The position numbers were made by a program, and so were the translations under genes. A DNA stretch of 64,000 bases, taken from contig NZ_PENI01000022.1 in assembly GCF_003688995.1 (NCBI RefSeq), positions 102,166 through 166,165 on the forward strand, given 5' to 3'. Shown here in pieces: positions 35,169 through 44,663 of the stretch. The stretch is from Streptomyces shenzhenensis. GTDB taxonomy: Bacteria > Actinomycetota > Actinomycetes > Streptomycetales > Streptomycetaceae. Each line of letters starts with the position of its first letter. The stretch's first letter is position 1. Below the pieces are notes generated by a model. It saw only the letters and a list, made by a program, of their open reading frames with translations, was not told where the DNA came from and searched no databases.

Positions 35169-35232
35169 CTAGCGCCGCTAGCCGACAAGGCAACGCTAGT
35201 ACTACTGCCGCTCGATTGTCTAGCAATGCTAG
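35169..35232. promoter_or_regulatory. Paired CTAGC-N3-GCTAG operators
   Basis: CTAGCGCCGCTAG at 35169-35181 and CTAGCAATGCTAG at 35220-35232 are two copies of a 13-bp palindrome in the 91-bp divergent region; a half-site CGCTAGT lies between at about 35194-35200. One copy is next to each start codon, so a TetR dimer could repress both genes. Confidence 0.7.
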
Positions 35233-35241
35233 GATCGAGTC

Positions 35242-35820
35242 ATGTCGGTACAGGAACGCAAGGAGCGCGAACGGGCGGGCCGCGAACGCCTCATCTTGGC
35301 GACGGCCCGCGAACTCGCCGAGCAGCAGGGCTGGGACGCGGTCACCACCCGCCGGCTGGCCGAGCGCATCGAGTACAGCCAGCCCGTCCTCTACAGCCAC
35401 TTTCGCGGCAAGCGGGAGATCATCGGCGCCGTCGCCCTCGTGGGCGCCGCCGAGATGGCCGCGTCGCTGCGGGCCGCGGCCCGTGCCGCGGACGGCCCGC
35501 GCGCCCGGGTCACCGCCCTCGCTCGCGCCTACCTCGACTTCGCCGAACGCAACCCGGCGGTCTACGACGCGATGTTCCGGCTCGACGGCGGCCTGGCATT
35601 CGCGAACGAGGACACCCCGGAGCCGCTGCAGGACGCCTTCGCCGCCCTGCTGGAGAGCCTCGGAGAGGTCGCCGGGGACGGCGTCCACCCGGCGCTGTTC
35701 ACCGAGGTGTTCTGGGCGGCCCTGCACGGGCTGGCGACCCTGACCCGGGCGGGACGGCTGCCGCCGGAGGAGACCGAGCGGAGGGCGGAGCTGCTGGTGG
35801 ACCGGCTCGCCCTGGTCTGA
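35242..35820 (+). CDS. TetR-family repressor
   Basis: 192 residues. The N-terminal HTH (about 15-60) reads RERLILATARELAEQQGWDAVTTRRLAERIEYSQPVLYSHF, followed by GKREIIGAVALVGAAEM. The ligand domain resembles the TetR_C group with AYLDFAERNPAVYDAMF. Likely binds the CTAGC-N3-GCTAG sites upstream. Confidence 0.9.
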   Translation: MSVQERKERERAGRERLILATARELAEQQGWDAVTTRRLAERIEYSQPVLYSHFRGKREIIGAVALVGAAEMAASLRAAARAADGPRARVTALARAYLDFAERNPAVYDAMFRLDGGLAFANEDTPEPLQDAFAALLESLGEVAGDGVHPALFTEVFWAALHGLATLTRAGRLPPEETERRAELLVDRLALV

Positions 35821-35881
35821 CGCAACGTCCCGACGGCCACCCACCCATCAACCGCGTGAGCAACGCTCCGGGTCAATACAC

Positions 35882-36931
35882 CTAGTCGCCACCCCCGTCA
35901 CCGCCTCCTCCGTCTCCCCCGCTGTCGCCGCCGTCCGTGCCCCAGCCGTCGCCGTCGCCTGACTCGTTGTCGTCTCTGCTCTTCCCGAGGTTGCTGAACC
36001 AGGGGCGATCCCACCCCTCGTCGGCGGCGATCGGCTCGCCCCCGTCCACCGGGCGCCGCTCGGCCCGGAACCGTGCCGACCCCGTCGTGTCCCCGAGCCC
36101 GAAGGCAACGGCGAAGGCGTGCGCCATGACGGCATCCAGCGGGTCGGCGCCCTCGTACTGGACGAGGGCCAGCGGCAGCAGCACCGTGCCCGGCTCCGGC
36201 ACGGGGCGGCGCGGGGGACGTGTCAGCAGGGCGACCCGTCGCTCGTCGCGCAGCAGCCACGAACTCACCGCGTTCTCCCGCCGCAGCGCCCAGTGCCGCT
36301 CGGGCAGTCGCACCTCCACGAAACTCTTGGACTTGCGCAGCTTCTTCCTGAGGCTGAGCTCGGCCGTCACATCGCCGACGGTCAGCCGCAGGCCCTTGGA
36401 CGGTTCGGCGGAGTCACCACGGAAGCCGTGTGGCGCCCGGATCCGTACGACGGGAGCGTGCGGCCCCCACACGTCCACGCGCACCAGACGCCGCTCCACC
36501 GCGACGGCGACGGGGCCGACGGGCCCCGGTGCGAATCGCCGCGCGATCCACAGCGGTACGCCCTCGGCCCGGGCCCGGGCCGCGAGGGCGGCCACCTGGT
36601 CGGGACCACCACAGCGCCGTACCGCCAACTCCCCCAGCGCGCGGGCGAACTCGGCGGCCTGCCGCACCTTGACCGGCGTGGTGGTGCCGGTGATGCGGGT
36701 CACCGGAACGGCCCCGGCCCCGTCCGCCAGCCGCTCCAGCGGGCGCTCCGCACCGCCGCCGCCGAGCCAGCATCCGCGCTGGAACGCGTCGGCCATGGCA
36801 CCGAGGTTCAGCTCGCTCAAGGGCGTGCTGTTGCCGCCCCTGTGCAACCGATCCTCGGTCAACTCCACGGTGCGCGCCAGCGGATTCCACGATCGCTCGC
36901 CATAGAGCACCTGGCTCACTGCAACCCCCAT
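35882..36931 (-). CDS. Unrecognised protein with acidic Gly/Asp-rich tail
   Basis: 349 residues from ATG 36931. No family recognised. The N-terminal two thirds are a mixed alpha/beta globular region (SWNPLARTVELTEDRLHRG; VRIRAPHGF; LRKKLRKSKSFVEVRLPERHW). The last ~35 residues are a low-complexity tail of Gly, Asp and Ser (DGGDSGGDGGG), strongly acidic. No signal peptide or membrane helix, so cytoplasmic. Isolated gene; the 212-bp gap to the next gene shows nothing convincing. Confidence 0.68.
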   Translation of the reverse strand: MGVAVSQVLYGERSWNPLARTVELTEDRLHRGGNSTPLSELNLGAMADAFQRGCWLGGGGAERPLERLADGAGAVPVTRITGTTTPVKVRQAAEFARALGELAVRRCGGPDQVAALAARARAEGVPLWIARRFAPGPVGPVAVAVERRLVRVDVWGPHAPVVRIRAPHGFRGDSAEPSKGLRLTVGDVTAELSLRKKLRKSKSFVEVRLPERHWALRRENAVSSWLLRDERRVALLTRPPRRPVPEPGTVLLPLALVQYEGADPLDAVMAHAFAVAFGLGDTTGSARFRAERRPVDGGEPIAADEGWDRPWFSNLGKSRDDNESGDGDGWGTDGGDSGGDGGGGDGGGD

Positions 36932-37143
36932 ACGTACCCGACCAGTTCGGCAGAGTCACCCTCACACACCCCGACCGCACCGTGTCGCGGGGGTGGCCCG
37001 GCCACGACCGGATTCCCCTGCACAGGATCGGCTCCTCGCCGACGCCAGTTCGGACAGGGAGCCGGCCTTCTCCGCGCGGCCATGCCGGCGCTGGCCTTCT
37101 TCCCGGCCCAGGAAGGTGTCCAGCGTCCGTCACGGACCGTCCG

Positions 37144-37680
37144 TCAGACGCGCTCGTAGAGCGTGCCGGACTCGTTTCTGCGGAGGAGACCCTGGTCCAC
37201 GAGGGCACGGCGCAGGGTCACCCAGTCGTCGAACCATTCGCCGCAGATCGCGTTGACCTTGGCCTCGGAGTACGCCACACCGGGCGCGAAGGAGTCCTTC
37301 ACCACAGCCAGCACCCGGCTGCGTACCTCCTCCTTGCCCGGGATGGAGGTGAGCCTGCCACGCCGGAAATAGGAGCCCGCCCCGTCTCCCCCACCCTGCC
37401 CGGAGAGCCTGACCTCGGACTGGATCGCGAGCCGGAAGGTGTCGTCGAGGAGGGCGTAGGTGCGTCTGTCGCTGTCGAAAACGGCGATCCGGACGTCCGT
37501 CAGCTTCTGCAGAGCCGCAGCGGCGGCCGGTGGCCGAAGCCCTGCCCGCTCGGCGACCTCGGCAGCGGTGGTCGCGCCGAGGGCGAGGGCCGCGTAGGCC
37601 GCGCGCCGGTCGTGCTGGGCTAGGGCGCCCACCAGGTCGCGGCAGGAGGGCGGATGGTCCTCGGCGCGGGCCATGTTCAT
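37144..37680 (-). CDS. DUF2087 protein with N-terminal ArsR-like HTH
   Basis: 178 residues from ATG 37680. The first ~90 residues are a winged-helix-like unit (RRAAYAALALGATTAAEVAERAGLRPPAAAAALQKL, then DRRTYALLDDTFRLAI). The C-terminal part is DUF2087: FAPGVAYSEAKVNAICGEWFDDWVTLRRALVDQGLLRRNESGTLYERV-like layout, given here in pieces (YSEAKVNAIC; LRRALVDQGLL). Probably a transcriptional regulator; target unknown. Confidence 0.8.
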   Translation of the reverse strand: MNMARAEDHPPSCRDLVGALAQHDRRAAYAALALGATTAAEVAERAGLRPPAAAAALQKLTDVRIAVFDSDRRTYALLDDTFRLAIQSEVRLSGQGGGDGAGSYFRRGRLTSIPGKEEVRSRVLAVVKDSFAPGVAYSEAKVNAICGEWFDDWVTLRRALVDQGLLRRNESGTLYERV

Positions 37681-37818
37681 GGTGTCCGTTCCAGTAGTCG
37701 TACGAAGCGCCGGCTCTCTGTCGAGCCTCACTGGTCGCTACGAATACTCCGGTTCCGGGGGATTCCGAAGGGATTTTTCGGCGAAGAGTCCCTTTTCAGC
37801 CACGCGTGCGCGGGCGGG

Positions 37819-38817
37819 TCAGCCGCGGGCCACCGCGATGGAGCCGGCCAGGCGTTCACCCGCCTCGTAGATCATGTAGGGGACGCCGCCGTCGGTGCCG
37901 AAACTGGGCGCGGCGGCGCGGCCGTTCTCCGGGGCCGCGGCGCGGGAGTTGTAGAAGACGCCGAGGTGGTTGCGGCGGCTGAAGTCGTTGCCCACCTCGG
38001 TGATCATGATGTCGCCGCCGCTCCCCTTGTCCTTGTTGTAGACGACGTAGGTGGAGTTGTTGCGGTGGAGCAGGTGCGGGCCACCGACGTTGACCGCGCC
38101 GACGTCGCCGTGTCGGATGAGCGGCTGCTGGTCGAAGGTCCAGTTGCGGCCGTCGGGAGACCAACCCCAGTGGATGTCGCGGTGGTTGGTGGTGTTGTTG
38201 AGCATGAAGACCATGACGTACCGGGCGTTGCGGGAGGGCAGGTCGTGGCGGAAGACACGGGCGTACGACGTCTCCGTGGTGCCCGCGGGCAGCATCGACG
38301 TCGACAGGACCACCTTGTCGTAGGTGAAGTGGATGCCGTCGGTCGAGCGGGCGAGGCGGGTGGTGGTGTTCTCGCCGTGGAAGTACAGCCACATCTCCTT
38401 CGCGTCGGCGTTCCACAGCACATGGGGTGAGGAGACATGGCTGACGGAGTAGTGCGGCTGCCACTTGTTGGAGACGATCGGGTTGTTCGGGTACTCCGTG
38501 AACGGGCCTTCGAGGGAGTTCCCGTAGGCGAGGCAGATGCCGCCCGGGGCGTCGTGCGGCGCGTAGTAGAGGTAGTAACGGCCCAGCCGCGTGGTCAGCT
38601 TGTCGTAGACACCGCGGACGGTGGGGAAGATGATCTCGCCGGTGGGGTTGTAGGAGAGCTGGGACGGCGTCAGCAGGGTGCGGACGTAGGTGTAGTCGGG
38701 GAAGCCCCCCGGTGCGGCCGTCGCGGCGGGTGCGGCGGCGGTGCCCAGGGCGAGGGCGGCGCCGGTGGCGGCCGTGCCCTTCAGGAAGAGACGGCGGTCG
38801 AGGTGCGGCTCGTGCAT
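37819..38817 (-). CDS. Secreted GH43-like beta-propeller protein
   Basis: 332 residues from ATG 38817 (GGAG 6 nt upstream). DRRLFLKGTAATGAALALG is a twin-arginine signal; export is as a folded protein. The mature part is a five-bladed beta-propeller of the GH43/GH130 kind, with repeated blade motifs (GRYYLYYAPHD, KEMWLYFHGEN, RYVMVFMLNN, STYVVYNKD). Catalytic acids cannot be assigned with certainty. Last gene of the LacI operon, 47 bp after the transporter, suggesting an extracellular glycosidase or glycan-binding protein that feeds it. Confidence 0.74.
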   Translation of the reverse strand: MHEPHLDRRLFLKGTAATGAALALGTAAAPAATAAPGGFPDYTYVRTLLTPSQLSYNPTGEIIFPTVRGVYDKLTTRLGRYYLYYAPHDAPGGICLAYGNSLEGPFTEYPNNPIVSNKWQPHYSVSHVSSPHVLWNADAKEMWLYFHGENTTTRLARSTDGIHFTYDKVVLSTSMLPAGTTETSYARVFRHDLPSRNARYVMVFMLNNTTNHRDIHWGWSPDGRNWTFDQQPLIRHGDVGAVNVGGPHLLHRNNSTYVVYNKDKGSGGDIMITEVGNDFSRRNHLGVFYNSRAAAPENGRAAAPSFGTDGGVPYMIYEAGERLAGSIAVARG

Positions 38818-38864
38818 GTCGGCTCCATCGGGTGCGGAAGGGATCGGGTCGGAGCGGGGCGAGG

Positions 38865-40145
38865 TCAGAGGTACAGGGCGGCGGTGACACACAGACCGCC
38901 GAGGGCGACCACCCACACATAGGGCAGGGTACGAATCATGACCTGTTGGGGGGTGACGCCGGCGTACTGGGCGCTCCACACGGTCTGGGTGCTGGTCGGG
39001 TCGGCGACGCCGAACACCTGGTTGTAGCTGGTGGCCATGCCGAGCACGGCGGCGGCCGGGTAGATGCCGGTGGCGATGAGGACGCCGGCGATGCCCGCGC
39101 CGAGGCCGAAGACGTTGAGCGGTCCGCGGTACAGGCACAGCGGCACCAGCAGGGTGAAGACGAGCACGAACAGCACGGGGTTGTCCGGGCTGACCGCCTT
39201 GACCAGGGGTTGCAGGGCGTCGACGGCACCGGGGAGCTTGACGGCGGCGAGCAGGATGCCGATGGCGACGAACAGGGCGATCGGCGGCGCGGCCACCTCG
39301 AAGCCGCCGTACAGGGTGCGCAGCAGCCGCTTGTTCATCTCGTGCGGTCTCGTCGTGGTGACCAGGGCGTAGCCGACGCCCGCCAGCAGTGAGGGGACGA
39401 TGGCCACCTCAAGGCCGAGGGCGAGCACCAGCGGCACCACCGGGGCGAGCAGCGCGTACCAGGGGGCGTCGCCGAGCTGCTCCCGGCGTGAACGGGGCCG
39501 CGCCGGCACCGACTTCAGGGACCAGGTGTGCTCGGTGCCGCGGCGCCGGGTTTCGATCACCACGTAGGCGAGGGCCGCGGCCAGTGCGAAGGGGAACAGT
39601 TTCACCATGAAGCCGCGCACGGTGGGGATCGGCAGGTTCAGCGCGGTGGAGAAGAACTGCCACACCGGCAGTTCGAAGGGGGCGCCGACGGCGATGCCCA
39701 TCAGCACGGTCCCCGCGGCCGTCACCTTGGGCACACCTACGGCGATCATGGCGGGGATGCCGATGATGCCGGCGAGCATGGCCGCGGGCGCCGAGCCCGT
39801 CACGGTGCCGACGAGCGCGGAGACGGCGAGGACGCCGAGGGCGACGACGGTGGGCCGGTCGCCGCCGAACTCCACGATCTTGCGGACGAGGGTGCCGGCG
39901 ATGCCGGTCTCGTCGAGGAGCCGGCCGAGCCAGGAGCCGAGGATGATCGCGACCATGGTCGCGGCCAGCGCCGGGGCGCCTTCCTGCAGCACCGTGTCCA
40001 GGACGCTGTTCTCGCCGGTGAGCGGCGCGCCGGCCAGGAGGGCGATGGCCACGGCGAGGATCACCAGGGCGAAGGCCGTGGGAATTCTGCGGGTGAGCAT
40101 CGCGGCGACACCGGCCGCCATGACGACGAGGATGACGACACCCAT
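38865..40145 (-). CDS. Carboxylate-type secondary transporter (GntP/CitMHS-like)
   Basis: 426 residues with about 11-12 helices. GSAPAAMLAGIIGIPAMIAVGVPK and the later YRGPLNVFGLGAGIAGVLIATG form the two re-entrant-like repeats typical of the ion-transporter superfamily used for organic acids. Substrate not determinable. Starts 3 bp after the HExxH gene in the LacI operon. Confidence 0.74.
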   Translation of the reverse strand: MGVVILVVMAAGVAAMLTRRIPTAFALVILAVAIALLAGAPLTGENSVLDTVLQEGAPALAATMVAIILGSWLGRLLDETGIAGTLVRKIVEFGGDRPTVVALGVLAVSALVGTVTGSAPAAMLAGIIGIPAMIAVGVPKVTAAGTVLMGIAVGAPFELPVWQFFSTALNLPIPTVRGFMVKLFPFALAAALAYVVIETRRRGTEHTWSLKSVPARPRSRREQLGDAPWYALLAPVVPLVLALGLEVAIVPSLLAGVGYALVTTTRPHEMNKRLLRTLYGGFEVAAPPIALFVAIGILLAAVKLPGAVDALQPLVKAVSPDNPVLFVLVFTLLVPLCLYRGPLNVFGLGAGIAGVLIATGIYPAAAVLGMATSYNQVFGVADPTSTQTVWSAQYAGVTPQQVMIRTLPYVWVVALGGLCVTAALYL

Positions 40146-40148
40146 GGG

Positions 40149-40745
40149 TCAGTTCTCTCTTCTCGCGGTGCGGGCACGGTCGTCGCCGGTGGCGGCGGCC
40201 AGCGCGGCGGTCAGGAGCAGGGGGCTGCGGCCGAGGCCGCACACGGTGCGGGCGTAGGCGTGTGCGGCGACCTCCTCGGCGCCGGCGACATGGCCGGGCA
40301 CCTGCCAGCGGCCCAGCCGCAGTGCGGTGTGGCCGAGGGTGCGTTTGAGTGCGGTGCGCGCCGGGCCGTGGTGGAGGTGGGCGTGCACGGCCTCGTGCGC
40401 GAGGGCGGCGGCCCGCACCGAACCCGGCGGGTACCAGGTGCGCCAGCCGCGCTCGTCGACGACGCGTTCGGCCAGGGCGAGGGTGTCGGTGTACAGCTCG
40501 ACCGTCGGCGGTCGTGAGCGGTAGCGGGCGAGCAGCCCCTGCGCGAGCCCGCCGTCGCGTTCGACGATGCGGGCGGTGCAGGCGACGGGGGCGAGCGCGG
40601 CGCCGAACGCGTCGGCGGCCAGGGCCCATCGGCGCAGCAGCTGCGGGTCGCGGCTCTCGTGGGTGGGGGTGGCGGCCAGCAGCCGTACGGCCCACTCGAT
40701 GTCGTCGGTCCGCGCGAGGTCGGGGCCGGCTGTGGGGGCGGTCAT
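40149..40745 (-). CDS. HExxH-containing protein of unknown family
   Basis: 198 residues; ATG overlaps the HyuA stop as ATGA. The central AALAHEAVHAHLHHG carries a HEAVH zinc-protease-type motif followed by further histidines, and a later glutamate-rich GAEEVAAHAY could provide the third ligand as in gluzincin-like folds. No signal peptide, so cytoplasmic. A metal-dependent hydrolase or peptidase is inferred; no known family was recognised. Confidence 0.72.
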   Translation of the reverse strand: MTAPTAGPDLARTDDIEWAVRLLAATPTHESRDPQLLRRWALAADAFGAALAPVACTARIVERDGGLAQGLLARYRSRPPTVELYTDTLALAERVVDERGWRTWYPPGSVRAAALAHEAVHAHLHHGPARTALKRTLGHTALRLGRWQVPGHVAGAEEVAAHAYARTVCGLGRSPLLLTAALAAATGDDRARTARREN

Positions 40746-42871
40746 CTCCGTGCCTCCAGGACGGCGACGACCGGTTCGTCGGCGGCCCTGGAGCGCAGCT
40801 CGCTGCGGGCGAGCGCGAGCAGCGGCTGCGGGTCCAGGACGCCGGAGAGGTCGGCGATGCGCGAGCCCAGCAGCAGTCGGACGGCGGGGGCGCGTACTCC
40901 GCCGTCCCCGTAGGAGGTCGCCTCGGTGACCAGCCGGGCCAGCACCTCGGGTGCCTGTCCGACGGTGGTGGCCGCCACCGTGGCGTCGGCGGCGTGGTGG
41001 CGTACGACGCCGTCGGCGTCCACGATCCGTACCGGATGGCGGTCGGGTCGGAAGCGGCGGGAGGTGTCGGCGCCGTAGACGGTGTGCGCGGGGGTGCCGG
41101 CGAGGACATGGACGTGGGAGGGGTCGGTCTTGAGGCTGGCCGCGGCCAGGTGCAGGCGTTCGGTCTCGTCGGTCCGGTGGGCGCGGTCCTGGGTGCGCAG
41201 TTCGGTGGCTCCGGTGGCGATCGCGCGCACGGCATGGGTCTGCGGGTCGACGGTGACCTCGACCTGCACGCCGTCGGCGGCGGCGCCCTGGGCGACGACG
41301 GCCTGCTCGGCCTCGGCGCGCACGGCCAGGATCTGTTCCTGGGTCGCCCCGGGCACGATCCGCTCGACCTGTTCCCTGACCAGGGCGAGGGCGACGCCGA
41401 TCGGGCTGATGACCTCGCTGTGCGCGGCGATCCGGCCCTGCATACCGGTCATCGCGGCAAGGTGGGGAGTGACGGAGGCCGCGCCGCCGCCTCCGCCGAC
41501 CAGTACCGCGGTGTCGGTGTCCAGCCGGTACTCGCGTATCAGGGTGTCCACCACGGTCTTCACCTGGGCGATGCCCTCGTCCAGGATCCGGGTGGCGGCG
41601 GTGGCCACGTCGACGCCGAGTGCGGCGGCGAGCGGGGCGAGGGCGGCGCGCGCCACCGCGGGGTCGGCATGGGCGAAGTCGCCTTCCGGTACTCGGCCCA
41701 GGGCGTTGGCGGCGCAGGTCAGGGTGATCGCGAACCGCCCGCCCGCGGCGTCGACCACCACATGGTCGGCGGCGTCGCCGGGCATCGGGCGGACCGTGGC
41801 CGGCGTGGCGTCCCGCAGGTCGTCGGGGGTGGCGAAGCAGGCGTACGGCAGTCCGGCGATATGCGCACTGCGCGGGCCGACACCGGTGATCCTGCCGTTG
41901 CCGAGGCGGACCATGGAGCCGCCGCCGATGCCGACGGTGCGTACGTCGAGGGCGTTGAGGTAGGAGGTGCGGCCGAGGATGGTGGCGTGCCGCACGGCGA
42001 CCTTGCCCCGGCGGACGACGCTGATGTCGGTCGAGGTGCCGCCGGTCTCCAGGAAGACGCCCTCGCTGACGCGTTCTTGCATCAGGGCGCCCGCGACGCC
42101 CGCGGCCGGCCCCGACAGCACGGTCAGCAAGGGGCGGCGGCGCATCTCGTCGAGCGACATCACTCCCCCGTCGCAGCGCATCACCATCAGCGGCGCGGTG
42201 ACACCCGCTTTGGTGATGGAGGTGTCGACGAGGTCGGCGGTGGCGAGCATGCGCGGCAGGATCGCGGCGTTGACGACGGCGGTGCGGGTGCGTTTGCGCA
42301 GCCCGTACAGGGAGGTGATCTCGTGTGCGGCCGTCGTCGGCAGCCCGGCGGCGCGTCCGGCCGCGGCGACGGCTTGCTCGCCCTCGGGCCGGTCGACGCC
42401 GAACGGCTCGCTGGCCACGAGTGCTTGTGCGCCGGCCTCCTTCGCCTGCTCGACCACGGCGCGTACGGCGTGTTCGTCGTCGGGGTCGGATATGTGCGCG
42501 TACCGCAGGGGAAGACGTTTGCCGGGGGTGAGTTCGAGTTTGGCGAGGGAGGCGAGGCGGCGGGTGAGGAAGGCCGCCGGTCCCGTACCGATGCCGAGCA
42601 GACCTACGGTGGCGACGTCGCCCTCCAGCAGGGCATTGGTAGCCTGGGTCGTGCCGTGTGCCAGGAAGGCGATGTCGGTGGGTGCGTGGCCGGTCTGCCG
42701 CAGGAGCCGGTCGAGCGCCTCGACGATACCGTGGGCGACGCCGTCCTCGTGGTGGTGGCTCGTGGGAACCTTCACCTGGCCCACGAGTTGGAGTGTCGTG
42801 GCGTCGACGGCCACGGCGTCCGTGAAGGTTCCGCCCACGTCGATACCGACGCGGATGCGGTGGGTGGTCAT
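40742..42871 (-). CDS. Hydantoinase/oxoprolinase family protein (HyuA-like)
   Basis: 709 residues from ATG 42871. The N-terminal ASKHA-type ATP-binding entry is VGIDVGGTFTDAVAVD; further family motifs are FLAHGTTQATNALLEGD, TGGTSTDISVVRRG and VGIGGGSMVRLG. HyuA-type proteins perform ATP-dependent opening of lactam or hydantoin rings, or ATP-dependent carboxylation with a HyuB partner. No hyuB gene is present here, so a self-sufficient or different reaction is likely. Confidence 0.87.
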   Translation of the reverse strand: MTTHRIRVGIDVGGTFTDAVAVDATTLQLVGQVKVPTSHHHEDGVAHGIVEALDRLLRQTGHAPTDIAFLAHGTTQATNALLEGDVATVGLLGIGTGPAAFLTRRLASLAKLELTPGKRLPLRYAHISDPDDEHAVRAVVEQAKEAGAQALVASEPFGVDRPEGEQAVAAAGRAAGLPTTAAHEITSLYGLRKRTRTAVVNAAILPRMLATADLVDTSITKAGVTAPLMVMRCDGGVMSLDEMRRRPLLTVLSGPAAGVAGALMQERVSEGVFLETGGTSTDISVVRRGKVAVRHATILGRTSYLNALDVRTVGIGGGSMVRLGNGRITGVGPRSAHIAGLPYACFATPDDLRDATPATVRPMPGDAADHVVVDAAGGRFAITLTCAANALGRVPEGDFAHADPAVARAALAPLAAALGVDVATAATRILDEGIAQVKTVVDTLIREYRLDTDTAVLVGGGGGAASVTPHLAAMTGMQGRIAAHSEVISPIGVALALVREQVERIVPGATQEQILAVRAEAEQAVVAQGAAADGVQVEVTVDPQTHAVRAIATGATELRTQDRAHRTDETERLHLAAASLKTDPSHVHVLAGTPAHTVYGADTSRRFRPDRHPVRIVDADGVVRHHAADATVAATTVGQAPEVLARLVTEATSYGDGGVRAPAVRLLLGSRIADLSGVLDPQPLLALARSELRSRAADEPVVAVLEARR

Positions 42872-42966
42872 GTCCGGGCACCTCCTTGTGCTGGGTCGGT
42901 CCACGCGGGCGGCCGGGCGGGGCAGGTGGTGCTGCCCCGCCCAACTCCGCACCGCGCGGGAGTGGT

Positions 42967-44565
42967 TCAGTAGCCTCTGATGTCGGGCCAGTGGCGTTGC
43001 ACGCCTTCGCGGTCGAGCAGCCGGCCGAAGTCTTCGAACCGCTTTTCCTCGGACTGCACCTGGTGCGGCTCGACGTTCTCGGCGAGGCAGTAGCCGGCCA
43101 GGGCGCCGGCGACCTCGCCGACGTTCCACTCCACCGGGTGCAGCCGGTAACAGCCGTTGGTGATGTGGGTGGTGCCGATGTTCTTGCCGGCCGGCAGCAG
43201 GTTGCGCACGCGCCGCGGCAGGAGCGCACCGAGCGGAATCTCGAACGGGACGGAACCGATGTCGATGTACGAGTCGCCGCCGGTGGAGGGGTGCAGGTCG
43301 ATGCGGTAGCCGCCGACGCCCACGGAATCGCCGTGGCGGGTGCCTCCGTAGGGGCCGACCAGGTCGATGGCGACATCGTGCTCGGTGACGGTGGTGACCG
43401 CCTTGATGCGCCGTGACTCGCGCACGTACGCGGACTTGGCGAGGCCGTCGGCGGTGCCGGTGACGTCGGGGCGCAGCCGCAGCCCGGGGAAGCCGGTGCC
43501 GCCGTCGGGGCGGGGGGCCTCGGTCTGCAGCCAGTACAGCAGCGACAGCGACAACTGCCGTGCCCCCTTGAGGGCTTCGGTCTCCTCACCGATGCAGGGC
43601 TTGAGCCAGTAGTCGTTGAGCGGCCAGTTCACCAGCGTGATGTCCGAGTCGAACGCGCCCGGCGCGTGCATGCCCCGGGCCAGGATGCGGCGGAATCCCC
43701 ACAGTTCCTTGTCGCCGGCGTCGGCGCTCTGGTCGGCGGTGACGGCGAGCGGGTCGATGTCGGGGTTGGGCCGGAGGGTGCGTCCGACGGGTTCCAGGGT
43801 GCGCGGATCGGGCGCCTGGAACCCGAGCAGCGGGCCCGGCCAGAACGCGGGCCGGTAGTCACGCCAGAAGGCGTAGTCGGCGGGCCGGTCGATGGTGTGG
43901 TCCTCGCCCTCGTGATGGGAGAGCGCGAAGCAGACGGTGATGCCCTGCTGGTTCAGCGGCTGCGCCGTCTCGGGGGCGTGCGGCTCGTCGAACTCTGCTC
44001 GTGATTCGGCACCGGTGGCGTGTTCGACGCCTGCGAGGTGCAGCAGTTCGCCGGTTTCGGTGGCGTCCAGGACGTAACGGGCGGTCAGGGTGCGGCGCGT
44101 GCCGTCGCGCAGGTCCCGCACGGTGACCGAACGCACGGCATCGTTGTCGGACTCGGCCGCGACCGGCCGGTGCTCGGTCAGGACCGTCAGACGTCCGGCC
44201 GCACGGTGCGGCGCGAGCATGCCCTCCAACACGGCCAGGGCCACGCGTGGTTCGTGGCACAGCTTGCTCACCCGCCCGGCGCCGGGGTTGAGTTCCGGCA
44301 CCGCCCGCGCCTCCGCCCGCAGCGGGTACCACTGGCGGTAGTAGGTGCGGATCCCCTCACGCAGCTGCCGGTAGGTGGCGGTGACACCGAACTGCTCCAC
44401 CCACGGGTGCTCGTCCGGCGGCACGGCCTGGCTGGTGAGCTGTCCCCCGATCCAGTCCGTCTCCTCGGTCATCACGACGCTGCATCCGGCCCGGCAGGCC
44501 GCGAGCGCGGCGGCAACGCCGCCCAGCCCACCGCCCACGATGAGGATGTCGGCTTCCGGTATCAC
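42967..44565 (-). CDS. FAD-dependent oxidoreductase
   Basis: 532 residues from GTG 44565 (GAGGAG 5 nt upstream). The dinucleotide-binding motif is ADILIVGGGLGGVAAALAACRAG with a downstream EETDWIGGQLTSQ; YVLDATETGELLHLAGV and a C-terminal FAD contact LLPAGKNIGTTHITNG follow. It belongs to the FAD-dependent oxidoreductase group often found in carbohydrate operons (PF12831-like). Substrate unknown. First structural gene of the LacI operon, 98 bp after lacI. Confidence 0.86.
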   Translation of the reverse strand: MIPEADILIVGGGLGGVAAALAACRAGCSVVMTEETDWIGGQLTSQAVPPDEHPWVEQFGVTATYRQLREGIRTYYRQWYPLRAEARAVPELNPGAGRVSKLCHEPRVALAVLEGMLAPHRAAGRLTVLTEHRPVAAESDNDAVRSVTVRDLRDGTRRTLTARYVLDATETGELLHLAGVEHATGAESRAEFDEPHAPETAQPLNQQGITVCFALSHHEGEDHTIDRPADYAFWRDYRPAFWPGPLLGFQAPDPRTLEPVGRTLRPNPDIDPLAVTADQSADAGDKELWGFRRILARGMHAPGAFDSDITLVNWPLNDYWLKPCIGEETEALKGARQLSLSLLYWLQTEAPRPDGGTGFPGLRLRPDVTGTADGLAKSAYVRESRRIKAVTTVTEHDVAIDLVGPYGGTRHGDSVGVGGYRIDLHPSTGGDSYIDIGSVPFEIPLGALLPRRVRNLLPAGKNIGTTHITNGCYRLHPVEWNVGEVAGALAGYCLAENVEPHQVQSEEKRFEDFGRLLDREGVQRHWPDIRGY

Positions 44566-44663
44566 TCTTCTCCTCGCTGGTCTTCGGGGGGACCGGTCCG
44601 GTGCGGCCGGCCGGTCGAAGGGTTCGGGTTGCCGTAGTCGGCGGGTCGGGAGGTTCGCACGGG

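Noticed and set aside
36932..37143. Plus-strand frame 36993-37256
   Set aside because: Arg/Pro-rich, no ribosome site, overlaps the end of the DUF2087 gene; treated as intergenic shadow.
40149..43589. Minus-strand 1146-residue frame spanning hyuA and FAD genes
   Set aside because: Its C-terminal end is the real HExxH gene; everything upstream is an out-of-frame Arg-rich shadow of hyuA and the oxidoreductase.
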